DNA of 64,000 bases from Ferrimonas sediminum. Its GTDB lineage: Bacteria; Pseudomonadota; Gammaproteobacteria; Enterobacterales; Shewanellaceae. The translations under genes were made by a program, and so were the position numbers. Of this stretch, positions 40,917 through 49,460 are shown in pieces; the stretch's first letter is position 1, and every line of letters begins with the position of its first letter. The notes beneath the pieces are model-generated. The model did not search any database. It was not told the DNA's origin and saw only the letters and a list, made by a program, of their open reading frames with translations. The stretch lies in the NCBI RefSeq assembly GCF_900100175.1, contig NZ_FNEM01000003.1, forward strand, positions 262,725 through 326,724, in the 5' to 3' direction.

Positions 40917-41624
40917 CTACAGATGCAGCGTCTCTTTCACAAAGGGGATGGTCAGCCGCCGCTGAGCCCGCATCGACGCCTTATCCAGGCGATCCAGAAC
41001 ATCAAACAGGGTGCGCAGATCCCGGGCCAGGCGGGTCAGCAAGAAGCGGCCGACATCCTCCGGCAACTCCAGCCCCCGGGCTTTGGCCCGTCGCTGCAGG
41101 GCAGTCAGCTTCTCCTCATCACTGAGAGACTGCACCTGATAATGCACCCCCCAATTGAGGCGCGACACCAGGTCCGGTAACAGGAAGCCCGCTTGTGACG
41201 CCGGCGCGCTGCCAGAGACAATCAGACGGCAATCTCCCTGTTCGTTGATGCGATTGTACAGGTCGAATATTGCCTCTTCCCAGAAGGGGTTTCTCGCCAA
41301 CTGGTCGATGTCATCCAGACACACCAGTGACAGGTTTTCCAACCCTTCCAGTACCGCCGGAGACATGCTGGCGTGAATGCCTAATGGCAGGTAGAACGCC
41401 TGACGATTTAATTCTCGAGCGTGGGCACAGGCCGCATGCAACAGATGAGTGCGACCGGACTTAGCCTGCCCCCAAAGATAGGTGACCGTTTCCCCCTCAC
41501 CTTCAGCGACCTGGCGGATCGCCTCGAGCAGCTGTTGATTGGCGGCAGGATAATAACTGCCGAATGTCTCATCATCGGGCAGATAAACGGGTAACGAAAG
41601 TTGAATGGGTGAACTCGCTTTCAC
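40917..41624 (-). CDS. hda: DnaA inactivator Hda
   Basis: A 235-residue AAA+ protein that, on the DNA-loaded beta clamp, triggers DnaA-ATP hydrolysis after initiation. The clamp-binding motif QLSLP is at residues 8-12. The P-loop reads GQAKSGRTHLLHAAC, with Arg where most AAA+ proteins have Lys, as in other Hda proteins. The sensor and lid blocks LPEDVGRFLLTRLARDLRTLF and RRLTIPFVKETLHL are conserved. The start is GTG at 41624. It lies 65 bases after the DUF2066 gene on the same strand and may be co-transcribed with it. Confidence 0.95.
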   Translation of the reverse strand: MKASSPIQLSLPVYLPDDETFGSYYPAANQQLLEAIRQVAEGEGETVTYLWGQAKSGRTHLLHAACAHARELNRQAFYLPLGIHASMSPAVLEGLENLSLVCLDDIDQLARNPFWEEAIFDLYNRINEQGDCRLIVSGSAPASQAGFLLPDLVSRLNWGVHYQVQSLSDEEKLTALQRRAKARGLELPEDVGRFLLTRLARDLRTLFDVLDRLDKASMRAQRRLTIPFVKETLHL

Positions 41625-41689
41625 GTACGGCTTGGCTTCCTATCGATTAACTGCGACCAGTGTAACACGGCCGGCTAACGCACCCAATT

Positions 41690-42763
41690 TCACTGGTCAC
41701 CTAACCAGCGATATCGAATCTGATTGGCCAAATCATCAGCAACCGGCAGCCGTTCCACTCTGGGCTCCAGGTTCAGCATCTCCTCCAGCGCCTGCTCAGA
41801 ACCGACCACCTCCATCGAAAAGCTGACCTGGCGTCCCTGAAGACCACTGACTTTGACATTGGATACCGCACTCAGCCCCTTCAGGTAGCGCTCGATGGCC
41901 ACCAATTCGGACATCTCGCCACGAATCTGAAACACCAGCGTCTGCTGCTCCTGCTCACCGCTGGCAACCGTGGCATAGCGACGGGCAAAGTAGCGGGCCA
42001 ACTCCTGCTGCAGGGCATCGAGGCCGTCATCCAGGCTGGCGGCGCGACCGCTTTTCTGCATCACACTGCGACGCACACTGGCGTAGCCATAGCGATCCTG
42101 GGACTGGGAGGCCTGATAGGGGTACAGGGCCAGGTTGTATTGCCAGCCCTCATCGTCCGGCCACACCTGGGCCAGCATAAAGAAATCGGCGGGGTAACGT
42201 TCACTGGCCTGGGCCACCGGATCGACAAAAAAGCCCCAGACGTCGTTAAGCCCCACCTTAATGGCGTCTTCCAAATCCATCAGCGGCAGCGACAGGGGCA
42301 GCCCCCGCAGGCCGGCGAATCGCTGCCAGTTCTGCAGTCGCTGCGGATCCCCTTGCTCAGACAGCAGCTGGCGCTCGCCCTCCTCATCTTCGATGGCGAT
42401 CCAGGACAGGGTCAAAGGCCGCTGCTTACCCCAGATAGGCAGTTGCCTGGCCTGCATCTCCTTGAGCAGCAGAGACGCATCAAAGCTGTATTGCAGCATC
42501 AGGGGCTCACCCTGATAGCCAAACTGAGTCACATAGCGGGTCGGATTGGTCAGCATCCCCTTAAATCGGGGATCGGACTCAATCTTCGCTTCTCCGGTCA
42601 GTTTCACCAGAGTCTGAACCAACGCCTCATTGATCTTGCTTTGCCGCTCCGCCCGGGTACGCCCCTCGACCTGCACTTCGGCCTGATAGAGATTAGTGAC
42701 CTCCACCGCCTGAACCAGGATCGGCATCATCAGCAGGGGCAGCAAAAAAAGCAGTCGTTTCAC
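41690..42763 (-). CDS. DUF2066 secreted protein
   Basis: A 357-residue protein with signal peptide VKRLLFLLPLLMMPILVQA and a mature start VEVTNLYQAEVQVEGRTRAERQ, the DUF2066 signature. It is likely periplasmic or outer-membrane-associated. DUF2066 genes often lie upstream of hda in Shewanella- and Vibrio-type genomes, but function is unknown. The frame extends to 42805, but GTG 42763 starts the signal peptide directly and is preferred. No catalytic motif is apparent. Confidence 0.85.
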   Translation of the reverse strand: MKRLLFLLPLLMMPILVQAVEVTNLYQAEVQVEGRTRAERQSKINEALVQTLVKLTGEAKIESDPRFKGMLTNPTRYVTQFGYQGEPLMLQYSFDASLLLKEMQARQLPIWGKQRPLTLSWIAIEDEEGERQLLSEQGDPQRLQNWQRFAGLRGLPLSLPLMDLEDAIKVGLNDVWGFFVDPVAQASERYPADFFMLAQVWPDDEGWQYNLALYPYQASQSQDRYGYASVRRSVMQKSGRAASLDDGLDALQQELARYFARRYATVASGEQEQQTLVFQIRGEMSELVAIERYLKGLSAVSNVKVSGLQGRQVSFSMEVVGSEQALEEMLNLEPRVERLPVADDLANQIRYRWLGDQ

Positions 42764-42879
42764 GTAGGTTCCAAAATAAATGCACAAGTGCGCAAAGTGT
42801 ACCACAGCCTTTGGGGATGCAAATACGTCTGTGGCGTCTCCACCGGCACAAAATGGCGGCGAGAAGTGAGAAGAAAGGC

Positions 42880-42900
42880 GAACCCGGCAATGTCGGGTTC
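42880..42900 (-). terminator. Weak hairpin terminator after the flagellinolysin gene
   Basis: GAACCCG/CGGGTTC with a 7-base loop lies nine bases after the stop codon of the minus-strand flagellin gene. It is followed by a pyrimidine-rich but not uniform tail (GCCTTTCTTC), so termination efficiency is uncertain. Confidence 0.5.
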
Positions 42901-42909
42901 ACCGCCGGT

Positions 42910-44697
42910 CTACTGCAACAGCGACAGCATACTGCTGGGCAGATTGATGGCCTGGGTCAGCATCGCCGTGGCCGACTGCTGCAACACCTGGCGCTTAGCC
43001 AGAGACGCCGACTCTTTGGCCATATCCGCATCCTGAATGCGGGAGCGGCTGGCAGAGACATTCTCATTGATGTTGGTCAGGTTGGAGATGGTATGACCCA
43101 GACGATTCATGGTCGCACCAAGGGAGGCGCGGGAACTGTCGACGGCCTGAAGGGCATCATCGATAGCCGCGATGGCCCCCTGTGGGTCTTTGGTCAGGTC
43201 GATGCTGCTCACGCCCAGGTTCACCGAACCAAAGGTGCCCAGGTTAAAGGCCACCTGCTCATGGGCATGGGCCCCGACCTGAGCCAGGATCTCATAACCA
43301 CCTTCGCCAATCTCCGCCGAGTAGTTGCCGATGGCCACCTCGGTAATGGCGGGGTCGCCACTGGTGTCCCAGTTGGCGGAGTTAAAATCCGCCTGGGAGG
43401 TATCATCGTCACCGGAGACGTAATACTCCTCAAACGAGCTGGCACCGTCACCGCCGCCGGATCGTCCCTGCATGACGTTGTCCAATTCCGGACCCACACC
43501 GGTGGCATCGAACCCGGCCAGAGAACCGTTATCGGCATTGGTCAGATCCATATTGGCGTTGATGAACTCCTCGAACTTGGTGGCCGCGCCACCGCCACCG
43601 GCCGAGCCCAACTCGGTAAATAACGCATCCACATCGGTCCAACGACCGGCCGAGGCGGTATTCAAGGCCGCATTGAGTGTCGCCCCTCCCGCCAGCTCGC
43701 TGTTGATGGACTTGTAGCCGGCCTCACCCAGCTCACTGTGCATATAGCGCTGAATCACAAAGCCACCGGAGTAGGCGCCGGCATTTTCCAGTGCCGTGCC
43801 GGGGCTGGCGTTGCTGTTGCGCTTGCCATTGACCTCACCCCAGATGCCGTTAATGCCGAAGCTGGCGATGTCGTTCTTGAGTCGATCATCGGCCCCACGC
43901 ATCGCTTCGGCGCTGCCTTCGGAAAACCAGGTCGGCAAGTTGCCCCACTCGGCAAAGTTCACCCCCTGAATGGCGTGGGTCATCTCATGCAAAATCACCT
44001 CGTCCAACTCCAGGGAACCGCCACCGCCTGAGGCGCCAAAATCGTCCAGGTCGATCACCATGGTGAGGTTGTACGCCGCCCCACCGCCGCCGGGCACCTG
44101 GGACTGAACGTACGCCGCCGTGCCGCTGGGGCCATCCACGTTTTCCAGGTCAATTTTCAGGGTCGCCCCTTTACCATCCAGGCCCAGCTGATCTTTGATC
44201 AGCTGCTCCGACTCATACAGCCAGGTGGTGGCCAGGCTGTTGACGATGTCCCGCTCCTTAGTGTCGATGCGACTCACCGCGGAGGCCCTGAACAGTCGCT
44301 TGCCGGCAAAAGTGGTGGTCTCGTTAGTACGATCGATCTCCGACAGCAGCGCCTTGGCTTCCTTCTGTATGGCACCGCGATCCAGATCGCTGTTGGAGCC
44401 ATTGGCAGCCTGCAGACTCAGATCCCGCAACCGGAACAGCATGTTGGTGACCTCTTCTACCGCCCCTTCGGCCGTTTGCGCCATGGAGATGGCATCAGTG
44501 GCATTTCTGATCGCCACCGTATTGCCATTAATCTGTGAACTCAGGCGGTTACTGATCTGCAATCCGGCGGCATCGTCTTTGGCACTGTTAATTCGCATCC
44601 CTGAAGACAACCGCTCCATGGAGCCCGACACGCCGTCACTGTTCCGCCGCAGCAACTCTGCGGTAAACATCGCAGTGGTATTCGTAGCAATCCGCAC
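42910..44697 (-). CDS. Enzymatic flagellin (flagellinolysin) with an inserted zinc metallopeptidase domain
   Basis: A 595-residue flagellin. N-terminal D0/D1 is typical (MERLSSGMRINSAKDDAAGL, ISMAQTAEGAVEEVTNML, LRDLSLQAANGSN). C-terminal D1/D0 ends SRIQDADMAKESASLA and ...SSMLSLLQ. In place of the usual hypervariable region, about residues 150-480, is a metallopeptidase-like domain with HEMTH (H237-H241) in DEVILHEMTHAIQGVNF. The second motif is LPTWFSEGSAEAM, giving E260 as probable third ligand, the collagenase/gluzincin pattern HExxH...E-G-x-A-E. The filament would thus be proteolytic. GTG 44697 is preferred, because GAGGGA precedes it and the N-terminus MRIATNTTAM is canonical; ATG 44715 is the alternative. 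A FliA-type promoter lies just upstream. No other flagellar genes are in the window. Confidence 0.9.
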   Translation of the reverse strand: MRIATNTTAMFTAELLRRNSDGVSGSMERLSSGMRINSAKDDAAGLQISNRLSSQINGNTVAIRNATDAISMAQTAEGAVEEVTNMLFRLRDLSLQAANGSNSDLDRGAIQKEAKALLSEIDRTNETTTFAGKRLFRASAVSRIDTKERDIVNSLATTWLYESEQLIKDQLGLDGKGATLKIDLENVDGPSGTAAYVQSQVPGGGGAAYNLTMVIDLDDFGASGGGGSLELDEVILHEMTHAIQGVNFAEWGNLPTWFSEGSAEAMRGADDRLKNDIASFGINGIWGEVNGKRNSNASPGTALENAGAYSGGFVIQRYMHSELGEAGYKSINSELAGGATLNAALNTASAGRWTDVDALFTELGSAGGGGAATKFEEFINANMDLTNADNGSLAGFDATGVGPELDNVMQGRSGGGDGASSFEEYYVSGDDDTSQADFNSANWDTSGDPAITEVAIGNYSAEIGEGGYEILAQVGAHAHEQVAFNLGTFGSVNLGVSSIDLTKDPQGAIAAIDDALQAVDSSRASLGATMNRLGHTISNLTNINENVSASRSRIQDADMAKESASLAKRQVLQQSATAMLTQAINLPSSMLSLLQ

Positions 44698-44737
44698 ACT
44701 TCCCTCACTTGCCATCAACGACTCATTGCTGATTTCG

Positions 44738-44765
44738 CTATCGGCAGCGAGTCCATCCCCCTTGA
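44738..44765 (-). promoter_or_regulatory. Candidate sigma-28 (FliA) promoter of the flagellinolysin gene
   Basis: On the minus strand TCAAG (44761-44765) and GCCGATAG (44738-44745) are 15 bases apart, close to the FliA consensus TAAAG-N15-GCCGATAA. Transcription would begin near 44730, about 33 bases before the preferred GTG start, and would exclude the longer open frame that reaches 44814. Confidence 0.75.
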
Positions 44766-44896
44766 GGAGGTTCAGGCGGCAGGGATAAAAAATCACGCCC
44801 GAATCAAAATTCAAGCCGGGTAACAGAAAACAACTTCACCAACTCACCGTTACAATTCACCCTGGCCCCAAGGTTGAAGCATATAAATCAGTTGGT

Positions 44897-44923
44897 TAAA
44901 AAAGAAGTAATCACTACCGACAA
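44897..44923 (+). promoter_or_regulatory. Candidate FliA-like promoter of the divergent pseudogene
   Basis: TAAAAAAG (44897-44904), an 11-base spacer and ACCGACAA (44916-44923) resemble TAAAGTTT-N11-GCCGATAA with mismatches. Transcription would start near 44930, 18 bases before ATG 44948. It would pair the neighbour with the flagellin gene as a divergent late-flagellar unit. Confidence 0.45.
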
Positions 44924-44947
44924 CCAGGGAATCAGCCAGGAGTCCAT

Positions 44948-45365
44948 ATGAACATTACCCAGGTAAGTTCACACACCCCGTTTATCAGTGCCACCCCAGG
45001 CGACCAGCGGGTTAGCATCAGACCGGAGACGGGCGTTGCCGTCACCACGTCCATCGGCTCAAACCGGAATCGGGTCACCCTCTGTGATGAAACCCGGCAA
45101 AAGCTGCGCAATGAAAAGAGCGAACAGAGCGACAACCGCGGCGACCTCGCCTGCCATCATCAAGCTCAAAGAAACCCTCAAGAGGCTGAAAGAGAAGATC
45201 AAGGCGGCGCAGGCGCAGTTGGAAGCGCTGAAGCAAAACCATATGGATTAAGAGCAGCAACAGGAGCTGCTGGATGGTAGGCGTCAGGAGATCATGATGC
45301 TCAACAGTGCCCGGTCTGAAGCCTGTGCGGCATTAATCGAGGCCCGGGAGAAGGAAGCCAGGTAG
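44948..45365 (+). pseudogene. Decayed coiled-coil gene divergent from flagellinolysin
   Basis: AGGAG precedes ATG 44948, and the frame begins MNITQVSSHTPFISATPGDQ, a start I recall from short uncharacterised proteins in related genera, though not with certainty. Near 45115-45160 the sensible frame shifts by one base. In the new frame it continues IKLKETLKRLKEKIKAAQAQ as a clear coiled coil, meets a TAA at 45249-45251, and still reads EQQQELLDGRRQEIM after it up to TAG 45363-45365. So both a frameshift and a nonsense mutation separate three pieces of one original gene of about 139 codons. Sequencing error cannot be excluded for either lesion. Function is unknown; adjacency suggests a flagellum-linked role. 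Confidence 0.65.
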
Positions 45366-45370
45366 GGGGT

Positions 45371-45405
45371 AAAAAAACAACAGGCCGGTCATCGACCGGC
45401 CTGTT
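45371..45405 (-). terminator. Rho-independent terminator of uraA
   Basis: The 12-bp stem AACAGGCCGGTC/GACCGGCCTGTT with a 3-base loop is followed on the minus strand by GTTTTTTT. It lies 16 bases after the uraA stop. Confidence 0.92.
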
Positions 45406-45420
45406 GGAACACTCACGCCA

Positions 45421-46680
45421 TCAATGCTGCAGGTGACCCAGATCTTTGGGCAACAACAGGTTGAGCAGAATCGATACCACCGCACAGAGGGCGATGCCCT
45501 GCAGGGTGAATTCGCCCATGTTGATGGTCATGCCACCGATACCAAACACCAGGGTTACTGCCACAATCACCAGGTTGCGGGGTTCAGCTACGTCCACCTT
45601 GTTGGTGATCAGGCTGCTCATGCCTACCGCCGCAATGGAACCAAACAGCAAAATCATGATGCCACCCATGACCACGGTGGGAATGGTCGCCAGAATGGCA
45701 CCGAACTTGCCCACCAGAGACAGTACCACCGCCGACACCGCAGCCCAGGTCATCACCTTAGGGTCGTAGTTACGGGTCAGCATCACCGCACCGGTCACCT
45801 CTGAATAGGTGGTGTTTGGTGGCCCACCAAAGCTGGCCGCCGCCATGGTTGCCACGCCGTCCCCCAACAGGGTGCGATGCAGGCCGGGCTTCTTGACGTA
45901 ATTCTTGCCGGTCACGTTGCTGATGGCCAGCATGTCACCGATGTGCTCCACCGCCGGAGCCACCGCCACCGGAATCAGAAACAGGATCGCTTCCCAATGG
46001 AAACTGGGGGCGGTAAAGCTGGGCAGGGCAAACCAAGGGGCCGCCGCCACGGCACTGAAATCCAGAATGCCGGCAAAATAGGACAGGGTGTAGCCCACCA
46101 CTACTGCCGACATGATCGGCAACAGTCGCAACATTCCCTTGCCCATGACCGCCACAATCAAGGCGGTAAACAGGGTCGGCAGGGCAATCATCAACGCCAG
46201 GCTGGTGTCGTAGGCTTGCACATCCCCCTGCTTACCCAGGGCCATGTTGACCGCCACCGGAGCCAGGGTCAGACCGATCACCATGATCACCGGTCCCACC
46301 ACCACCGGCGGCAGCAACCGTTGAATCGCCTTCATGCCGCCGACTCGCGCCACCTGGGACAACAGCACGTACACCAGACCGGCCGCCATCAGGCCGCCCA
46401 TGGTGGCCGAGACGCCCCACTGGCTGACGCCATAAGAGATGGGGGCAATAAAGGCAAACGACGACGCCAGGAATACCGGCACCTGGCGCTTGGTCACCAG
46501 CTGAAACAGCAGGGTACCAATGCCCGCGGTAAACAGGGCAACGTTGACGTCCAGCCCGGTTAGCAATGGCACCAATACCAGGGCGCCGAACGCCACAAAT
46601 AGCATCTGGGTACCCGCCACCACCTGTCGCCAGGTCGCCGGTACCGGGGTCACTCCCGTAGAAACAGCCTGCTGCTGCAT
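45421..46680 (-). CDS. uraA: Uracil permease UraA
   Basis: A 419-residue proton-uracil symporter of the NCS2/NAT family with about 14 membrane segments. FLASSFAFIAPISYG near the start, the substrate motif AVEHIGDMLAISNVTGKNY (Glu and His of the binding site) and FGGPPNTTYSEVTGAV in the second half are conserved. It lies downstream of upp on the same strand, so uptake and phosphoribosylation of uracil are co-encoded. A terminator lies between them (46823-46848), so uraA may have its own promoter. A 7-bp hairpin (46723-46743) sits in its leader, but it has no obvious regulatory signature. Confidence 0.94.
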   Translation of the reverse strand: MQQQAVSTGVTPVPATWRQVVAGTQMLFVAFGALVLVPLLTGLDVNVALFTAGIGTLLFQLVTKRQVPVFLASSFAFIAPISYGVSQWGVSATMGGLMAAGLVYVLLSQVARVGGMKAIQRLLPPVVVGPVIMVIGLTLAPVAVNMALGKQGDVQAYDTSLALMIALPTLFTALIVAVMGKGMLRLLPIMSAVVVGYTLSYFAGILDFSAVAAAPWFALPSFTAPSFHWEAILFLIPVAVAPAVEHIGDMLAISNVTGKNYVKKPGLHRTLLGDGVATMAAASFGGPPNTTYSEVTGAVMLTRNYDPKVMTWAAVSAVVLSLVGKFGAILATIPTVVMGGIMILLFGSIAAVGMSSLITNKVDVAEPRNLVIVAVTLVFGIGGMTINMGEFTLQGIALCAVVSILLNLLLPKDLGHLQH

Positions 46681-46822
46681 ACAAACCTCATTATTATCAT
46701 GTTATTACCCGCACTTCATCGCCCCATCTATGGCAAAGATGGGCCAATGTAACGTCGGGTTGTTAGGGTACGTTTTGGTACTGCCGCCGAGCGGTGGTCC
46801 AAAATCGATGTTGTTTTAGGTC

Positions 46823-46848
46823 TAAAAAAACGGCGCCTGCGGCGCCGT
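46823..46848 (-). terminator. Rho-independent terminator of upp
   Basis: The 8-bp stem ACGGCGCC/GGCGCCGT with a TGC loop is followed on the minus strand by a run of seven T. It lies about nine bases after the upp stop. Confidence 0.9.
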
Positions 46849-46856
46849 CATTGGAA

Positions 46857-47483
46857 TTACTTGGTTCCGAAGATCTTGTCTCCGGCGTCTCCCAGTCCCG
46901 GGAGAATGTAGCCCTTTTCATTGAGGCAGTCGTCCACAGACGCGGTGTACAGCTCAATCTCAGGGTGTGCCTCTTCTACTGCCTTCAGACCTTCAGGGGC
47001 CGCCACCAGCACCAGCACTTTAATCTGCTTACAGCCACGCTTTTTCAGCAGATCCAGGGTGGCATTCATGGAGCCACCGGTCGCCAGCATAGGATCAACC
47101 ACCAGAGCGATACGCTCCTCGATGTTGGACACCAGCTTCTCGAAGTAAGGAACCGGCTCCAGCGTCTCTTCATCACGGTAGATGCCTACCACAGACACCT
47201 TGGCCGCCGGGATGTGCTCCAGCACACCATCCATCATCCCCAGACCGGCACGCAGGATTGGCACCACGGTCACTTTCTTGCCCTTAATCTGGTTAATGCT
47301 GATTGGGCCATTCCAACCGTCAATTTCGACGGTTTCCATCTCAAACCCGGAAGTCGCTTCGTAGGTCAGCAGAGCGGCAACCTCTTTCGCCAGCTCGCGG
47401 AAACGCTTGGTGCTTACATCAGCAGCGCGCATCAAACCCAATTTATGTTGAATCAGCGGGTGCTTGACCTCAGTGACTTTCAT
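46857..47483 (-). CDS. upp: Uracil phosphoribosyltransferase
   Basis: A 208-residue salvage enzyme converting uracil and PRPP to UMP. The PRPP-binding motif is [14 protein letters not shown] (about residues 131-144). The uracil-binding tail is intact ([18 protein letters not shown]), and GLGMMDGV lies in the flexible loop region. Length equals the E. coli protein (208). It is divergent from purM with 276 bases between and upstream of uraA, the usual gammaproteobacterial arrangement. Confidence 0.97.
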   Translation of the reverse strand: MKVTEVKHPLIQHKLGLMRAADVSTKRFRELAKEVAALLTYEATSGFEMETVEIDGWNGPISINQIKGKKVTVVPILRAGLGMMDGVLEHIPAAKVSVVGIYRDEETLEPVPYFEKLVSNIEERIALVVDPMLATGGSMNATLDLLKKRGCKQIKVLVLVAAPEGLKAVEEAHPEIELYTASVDDCLNEKGYILPGLGDAGDKIFGTK

Positions 47484-47659
47484 TCTTTTCTCCGGACAGT
47501 GATCGACAGGTAAACAGCGGAATCATAGCGGCAAAAAACCAGGCTGGAAAGCCCCATCCTGGCGCGTGCCGCGAATCCGTGACCTCGGCCACATAAACAC
47601 TGCAAAGCGCTGCGTTTTTTTTTGTCCGCGGCCACCGGCGTGACAGGCGTCATAAAAAC

Positions 47660-47688
47660 TTGGGCACAAAGGCGGCAGCTGGTAAAAT
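47660..47688 (+). promoter_or_regulatory. Sigma-70 promoter of purMN
   Basis: TTGGGC (47660-47665) and TAAAAT (47683-47688) are 17 bases apart, which is a good sigma-70 match. Transcription would start near 47695, about 65 bases before the purM GTG. Confidence 0.6.
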
Positions 47689-47759
47689 GCGCGCCAGAAC
47701 ATCAAACGTCGACAACGGCGATAGCTATAAAAAACCTACAAAAAAACAATGAGGCCTCT

Positions 47760-48797
47760 GTGAATAACCCCGATTCCCTGAGTTATAAAGATGCTGGTGT
47801 TGATATTGACGCCGGTAACGCCCTGGTTGATAACATCAAATCCGCAGTAAAACGCACCCATCGCCCGGAAGTCCGTGGTGGCCTGGGCGGCTTCGGCGCC
47901 CTGTGCAGCCTGCCGGAAAAATACAAGAAACCCCTGCTGGTCTCCGGCACCGACGGCGTTGGCACCAAGCTGCGCCTGGCCATGGACTATCAGGGACACG
48001 GCACCGTGGGTATCGATCTGGTGGCCATGTGCGTCAATGACCTGATCGTTCAGGGCGCCGAGCCGCTGTTCTTCCTCGACTATTACGCCACCGGTAAGCT
48101 GTCGGTGGATACCGCCACTCAGGTTGTCAGTGGCATTGCCGACGGCTGTGAACTGGCCGGTTGCGCCCTGATTGGTGGTGAAACCGCAGAGATGCCGGGC
48201 ATGTACGACGGCGAAGACTACGATCTGGCCGGGTTCTGTGTCGGCGTGGTCGAGGAAGCCGATGTCATCGACGGCAGCAAGGTCGCACCAGGCGACGCGC
48301 TGATCGCCCTGGGCTCCAGCGGCCCTCACTCCAATGGCTACTCGCTGATTCGAAAAGTGTTGGAACGCATTGACGATCCCCGCGGTGAAACCCTGGACGG
48401 CGCCCCGCTGATCGATGCCCTGCTGGCTCCCACCCGCATCTACGTTAAATCCACCCTGAAACTGCTGGAATCCCACCCGGTTCATGCCATCTCTCACATC
48501 ACCGGCGGTGGCTTCTGGGAAAACATCCCCCGCGTGCTGCCCGACGACGCCAAGGCGGTGATCGACGGCAACAGCTGGCAGTGGCCTTCGGTGTTCAACT
48601 GGCTGCAGCAGGTGGGTAACATCGAACAGCACGAAATGTACCGCACCTTCAACTGTGGTGTGGGGCTGGTGATTGCCCTGCCGGCAGACCAGGCCGACGC
48701 CGCCGTGGCCCTGCTGAAGCAGCAAGGCGAAACCGCCTGGGTCATCGGTTCCATCGCCGCCCGTCACGGCGACGAGCCTCAAGTGATCATCGAGTAA
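47760..48797 (+). CDS. purM: Phosphoribosylformylglycinamidine cyclo-ligase
   Basis: A 345-residue enzyme of de novo purine synthesis that closes the AIR imidazole ring using ATP. Conserved blocks are [42 protein letters not shown] and [13 protein letters not shown]. The frame extends to 47622, but GTG 47760 is chosen: GAGG lies five bases before it and the length then equals E. coli PurM (345). purN follows after nine bases. Confidence 0.97.
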   Translation: MNNPDSLSYKDAGVDIDAGNALVDNIKSAVKRTHRPEVRGGLGGFGALCSLPEKYKKPLLVSGTDGVGTKLRLAMDYQGHGTVGIDLVAMCVNDLIVQGAEPLFFLDYYATGKLSVDTATQVVSGIADGCELAGCALIGGETAEMPGMYDGEDYDLAGFCVGVVEEADVIDGSKVAPGDALIALGSSGPHSNGYSLIRKVLERIDDPRGETLDGAPLIDALLAPTRIYVKSTLKLLESHPVHAISHITGGGFWENIPRVLPDDAKAVIDGNSWQWPSVFNWLQQVGNIEQHEMYRTFNCGVGLVIALPADQADAAVALLKQQGETAWVIGSIAARHGDEPQVIIE

Positions 48798-48806
48798 GGC
48801 CCGGTC

Positions 48807-49451
48807 ATGACGCAACGAATTGTAGTGGTGATCTCCGGCAGCGGCAGTAACCTGCAGGCGATCATCGATGCTTGTGCCGCCGGCCCTTTTCCCGGCCAGG
48901 TGGTGGGTGTACTCAGCAATAAAGCCGACGCCTTTGGCCTGACCCGCGCCCGCAACGCCGGCATCGAAGCGGTGGCCGTCGTCCCCGAGTCCGGTGAAGC
49001 CCGCGCCGATTACGACCGGCGCCTGGCCGCGGAAGTGGAGCAGATGCAGGCAGACCTGGTGGTTCTGGCGGGATACATGCGCATTCTCAGCCCGGGTTTC
49101 GTGCAGCAGTTTCAGGGCAAGATGGTCAACATCCACCCGTCACTGCTGCCGCGCTACCCAGGTCTGAACACCCACCAACGGGCACTGGACAATGGTGACC
49201 GCGAACACGGCTGCAGTGTCCATTTCGTCACCGAGGAACTCGATGGCGGACCGGTGATTCTGCAGGCCAAGGTGCCGGTGTTCGAGGATGACTCCGAGTC
49301 CACCCTGGCCGAACGGGTCCACACACAGGAACACCGTATCTATCCGTTGGTGGTAAAATGGTATTGTGAAGGCCGGCTGTCCATGAGCGACAACCAAGCC
49401 TGTCTGGATGGAACCGCGTTACCCCTGCAAGGGTACGCCAGCGAGGAGTAA
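48807..49451 (+). CDS. purN: Phosphoribosylglycinamide formyltransferase
   Basis: A 214-residue GAR transformylase using 10-formyl-tetrahydrofolate. The start IVVVISGSGSNLQAIIDAC is the phosphate-binding signature. MVNIHPSLLPRYPGLNTHQRAL carries the catalytic Asn-His, and VHFVTEELDGGPVI carries the catalytic Asp. It directly follows purM (9-base gap) and precedes nagD (9-base gap), so the three genes are probably one transcript ending at the terminator at 50239. Confidence 0.97.
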   Translation: MTQRIVVVISGSGSNLQAIIDACAAGPFPGQVVGVLSNKADAFGLTRARNAGIEAVAVVPESGEARADYDRRLAAEVEQMQADLVVLAGYMRILSPGFVQQFQGKMVNIHPSLLPRYPGLNTHQRALDNGDREHGCSVHFVTEELDGGPVILQAKVPVFEDDSESTLAERVHTQEHRIYPLVVKWYCEGRLSMSDNQACLDGTALPLQGYASEE

Positions 49452-49460
49452 GCCCACACC

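Noticed and set aside
40917-41624. Arg in place of the P-loop Lys in Hda considered as a defect
   Set aside because: Hda proteins normally have this change, so it is not a lesion.
47597-47615. PurR-like sequence upstream of purM
   Set aside because: GCAAAGCGCTGCG resembles the PurR half-sites, but the centre is off by a base from the consensus and several positions mismatch.
47736-49136. 466-codon open frame on the minus strand
   Set aside because: Antisense to purM and purN, both certain genes.
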